DNA from: Sediminibacterium sp. FEMGT703S
Lineage (GTDB): Bacteria; Bacteroidota; Bacteroidia; Chitinophagales; Chitinophagaceae
Length of the DNA: 64,000 nucleotides
Assembly (NCBI GenBank): GCA_002786355.1
Contig: PGCO01000003.1
Coordinates: forward strand, 124,001-188,000
Direction of reading: 5' to 3'
Part shown: positions 62,245 through 64,000 of the stretch, one piece after another
How the letters are laid out: every line of letters starts with the position of its first letter
How positions within the stretch are numbered: position 1 is the first letter of the stretch
The notes under the pieces: generated by a model
The model's input: only the letters and a program-made list of their open reading frames with translations
Databases searched by the model: none
Told to the model about the DNA's origin: nothing
Program-made: the position numbers and the translations under genes

Positions 62245-63345
62245 TTATTGTTTTACCCAATCAGCAACAAACAAATTGGTATCTCTGGTTCCACCATTAT
62301 TTCTGTTAGAACCAAATACAATAAACTTTCCATTAGGACTTACCATAGGGAATGCATCAAAACCTTGATCTCTACTAATTTTTTGCTTATTATTCCCTTC
62401 AAGATCTACTAAATACATATTAAAAGGGAACCCTCTTTTGTACTCATGATTACTAGAGATGATAATCCCCTTGCTATCTGGCGTAAAATTGGGTGCCCAA
62501 TTGGCTTGCCCCCAACTTGTAATTTGCTTAGGGTTTGATCCATCCGCATTGGCAACCCATACTTCCATATTGGTTGGAGCTACTAAGCCCTCTTTGAGTA
62601 ATTCTTTATACTCTTTTACTTCTGCATCTGTTTTAGGTCTGCTGGCACGCCAAACAATTTTCTTCCCATCAGGGCTAAACCATGCCCCACCATCATACCC
62701 CAAATCCGTGGTGATTTGTTTTTCTTTACCCGTAGCCAAGTCCATGATATATAATTCAAGATCGCCACTTTTATCGCTGCAATAAATCATTTTTTTACCA
62801 TCATAAGAAAGCGTTGCTTCTGCATCATACCCTTTAGCATCAGTCAATTTCTTTACAATCTTACCATTTAGGTCGGCCATATAAATATCATAGCTGCTAT
62901 ATAAGGGCCAGATATATTTATTACCATATTTTGTTCTATCAGGTACTGGAGGACAATCGCTACCACCTTCGTGGGTAGAAGCATAAATAATATGTTTGCC
63001 ATCAGGCATAAAATAGGCACAAGTTGATCTCCCTTTGCCAGTTCCTACTAACTTGTATTCGAACTTTTCTCCTGGTTTAGTTGGTACTTTCCCTACAAAA
63101 ATCTGATCACAATTAATCCCTTCTTTGGGGTTTGTTCTTTGAAAAACAATATGCTTGCTATCAAAACTCCAATAAGCTTCTGCATTATCTCCCCCAAAAG
63201 TCAACTGGCGAACATTTTTGAAATATTTTTCACCTTCAAAACGAAGGGTATCTCCTGGCACAGTAGGAACAGTATTCATTGCTGGTTGTGCCATAACTGC
63301 TTGAGCCAAAAAAAGACAGGATAAGACGATGGTGATTTTTTTCAT
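62245..63345 (-). CDS. Exported TolB/PD40-type beta-propeller protein
   Basis: 366 residues from ATG 63345. Signal peptide MKKITIVLSCLFLAQAVMAQ, then WD40-like PD40 blades: YWSFDSKHIVFQRT, YFMPDGKHIIYASTHEG, LSYDGKKMIYCSDKSGDLELY, WFSPDGKKIVWRASRPK, FTPDSKGIIISSNHEY and VSPNGKFIVFGSNRN. These are like the N-terminal propeller of S9 peptidases and TolB, without a catalytic domain. The protein should be periplasmic. The frame is open to 63429, but the signal peptide fixes the start at 63345. A -7 box lies 18 bases upstream. Confidence 0.82.
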   Translation of the reverse strand: MKKITIVLSCLFLAQAVMAQPAMNTVPTVPGDTLRFEGEKYFKNVRQLTFGGDNAEAYWSFDSKHIVFQRTNPKEGINCDQIFVGKVPTKPGEKFEYKLVGTGKGRSTCAYFMPDGKHIIYASTHEGGSDCPPVPDRTKYGNKYIWPLYSSYDIYMADLNGKIVKKLTDAKGYDAEATLSYDGKKMIYCSDKSGDLELYIMDLATGKEKQITTDLGYDGGAWFSPDGKKIVWRASRPKTDAEVKEYKELLKEGLVAPTNMEVWVANADGSNPKQITSWGQANWAPNFTPDSKGIIISSNHEYKRGFPFNMYLVDLEGNNKQKISRDQGFDAFPMVSPNGKFIVFGSNRNNGGTRDTNLFVADWVKQ

Positions 63346-63362
63346 ATAAAGAGAATGAGCTA

Positions 63363-63370
63363 CAAAATTA
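63363..63370 (-). promoter_or_regulatory. Candidate promoter -7 box of the TolB-like gene
   Basis: TAATTTTG on the minus strand fits TAnnTTTG and lies 17 bases before the ATG. A -33 TTG at the ideal distance is not obvious. Confidence 0.5.
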
Positions 63371-63465
63371 GAATTTACACTGCTTAACATTGTCAGAGAA
63401 CTGTCACAGAATGATGAAATAAAAACCAATACAAAGATTCCATTTTAAAAGCTCCTAAAAGATTT

Positions 63466-63473
63466 TAACTTTG
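63466..63473 (+). promoter_or_regulatory. Candidate promoter -7 box of rpe
   Basis: TAACTTTG fits TAnnTTTG; about 45 bases lie between it and the rpe ATG. TTTT rather than TTG is found around 21 bases upstream. Confidence 0.52.
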
Positions 63474-63518
63474 CAAAGAATTCGCTCAAAGCAAAAACGA
63501 ATCCTTTAAATCTTTTCC

Positions 63519-64000
63519 ATGCCCATTATAGCTCCATCTTTATTAAGTGCAAATTTTTTGAATTTGGCACAAGACTGTGCCCTATTAAACGAAAGCCAAG
63601 CAGATTGGTTTCATTTAGATGTAATGGATGGTCGTTTTGTTCCAAATATTAGCTTTGGTTTACCCGTAATTAGCCATATTAGAACGGCAACGAACAAAAT
63701 ATGCGATGTGCATTTAATGATTGAAGAGCCAGAAAATTATGCTGTTGCATTTAAAGAAGCTGGGGCCGACATTCTAACGGTTCATATTGAAGCCTGCAAA
63801 CACTTACATAGAAATATTCAGCAAATTAAATCGTTGGGAATGAAAGCAGGTGTTGCGGTAAATCCACATACTCCAGTGCATCTTTTACAAGATATTATTC
63901 AAGACCTAGACTTGGTTTGCTTAATGAGTGTGAATCCAGGTTTTGGAGGACAACATTTTATTCCACAAACACTTGAAAAAATAAGGACTTTAAAGCAACT
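63519..64000 (+). CDS. rpe: Ribulose-phosphate 3-epimerase, N-terminal part
   Basis: Partial gene cut by the right edge; the first 160 residues are visible. TIM-barrel enzyme of the pentose phosphate pathway that interconverts ribulose- and xylulose-5-phosphate. Marks: PIIAPSLLSANFLNL, ADWFHLDVMDGRFVPNIS (metal His and catalytic Asp), CDVHLMIEEPENYA (metal His), TVHIEACKHL, GVAVNPHTPV and LMSVNPGFGGQHFIP. The phosphate loop is beyond the edge. The gene diverges from the TolB-like gene. Confidence 0.96.
   Translation, partial: MPIIAPSLLSANFLNLAQDCALLNESQADWFHLDVMDGRFVPNISFGLPVISHIRTATNKICDVHLMIEEPENYAVAFKEAGADILTVHIEACKHLHRNIQQIKSLGMKAGVAVNPHTPVHLLQDIIQDLDLVCLMSVNPGFGGQHFIPQTLEKIRTLKQ

Noticed and set aside
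1-64000. tRNA, rRNA, CRISPR array or insertion sequence
   Set aside because: No cloverleaf-like sequence, regularly spaced repeats, transposase frame or long terminal inverted repeats were noticed by eye; all gaps are under about 240 bases.

Overview
The window looks like a low-GC chromosome segment from a member of the Bacteroidetes (Bacteroidota), most likely a Chitinophagaceae-type organism. Supporting signs are promoter -7 boxes of the form TAnnTTTG, few Shine-Dalgarno sequences, TonB-dependent receptor and S9 peptidases, a PafA-type alkaline phosphatase, YtxJ (bacillithiol system), futalosine-pathway MqnA, a parE-DUF1835-parC cluster, and a long acidic tail on L17. No rRNA, tRNA, insertion sequence, prophage or CRISPR array is visible. 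Coding density is very high and no gene-free stretch exceeds about 240 bases.

Layout. 1-3817: a secreted beta-propeller dehydrogenase fragment, then hisC-hisD-hisG read leftwards from a promoter followed by a histidine-rich leader peptide and an intrinsic terminator (a classical attenuator). 3909-12666: two S9 peptidases, a stand-alone CHASE sensor protein and a TonB-dependent receptor. 12653-16432: four-gene leftward operon mpl - exonuclease - glycosyltransferase - EamA transporter. 16508-18943: small lipoprotein, ytxJ, an SDR-type oxidoreductase, and a thiolase whose promoter carries a perfect 34-bp palindrome. 18939-25086: cvfB and the topoisomerase IV operon (parE, DUF1835, parC). 25148-31182: two YkgJ-type cysteine-cluster proteins, a NamZ/DUF1343 protein, tcdA, a YCF48-like propeller, xerD and a DUF2911 protein. 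31303-41378: an alpha-oxoamine synthase, pafA, an M16 peptidase, a methyltransferase, a large BNR/VPS10-like propeller and a MORN-like secreted protein. 41375-46533: a small glycan-type cluster (three glycosyltransferases, two methyltransferases) next to mqnA. 46540-55893: purB, tamB, a GT39-type transferase, aroQ and carA. 55970-59814: the alpha ribosomal operon infA-rpmJ-rpsM-rpsK-rpsD-rpoA-rplQ. 59944-64000: a homogentisate dioxygenase cluster, a TolB-like propeller and the start of rpe.

The strongest unusual signal is the his attenuator: a 16-residue peptide with six histidines, a terminator hairpin with a 9-T tract, and a 7-bp antiterminator pairing between the end of the leader ORF and the 5' arm of the terminator. 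The leader's ATG lies only about seven bases after a well-matched Bacteroidetes promoter, so it is probably translated from a nearly leaderless transcript. Secondary points of interest are the orphan CHASE protein, the palindromic operator over the thiolase promoter, hairpins (one with a 12-T tract) in unusually long spacers of the alpha operon, a terminator whose T tract touches the start codon of the M16 peptidase, and four convergent gene pairs that share one TTAA/CTAA as both stop codons.
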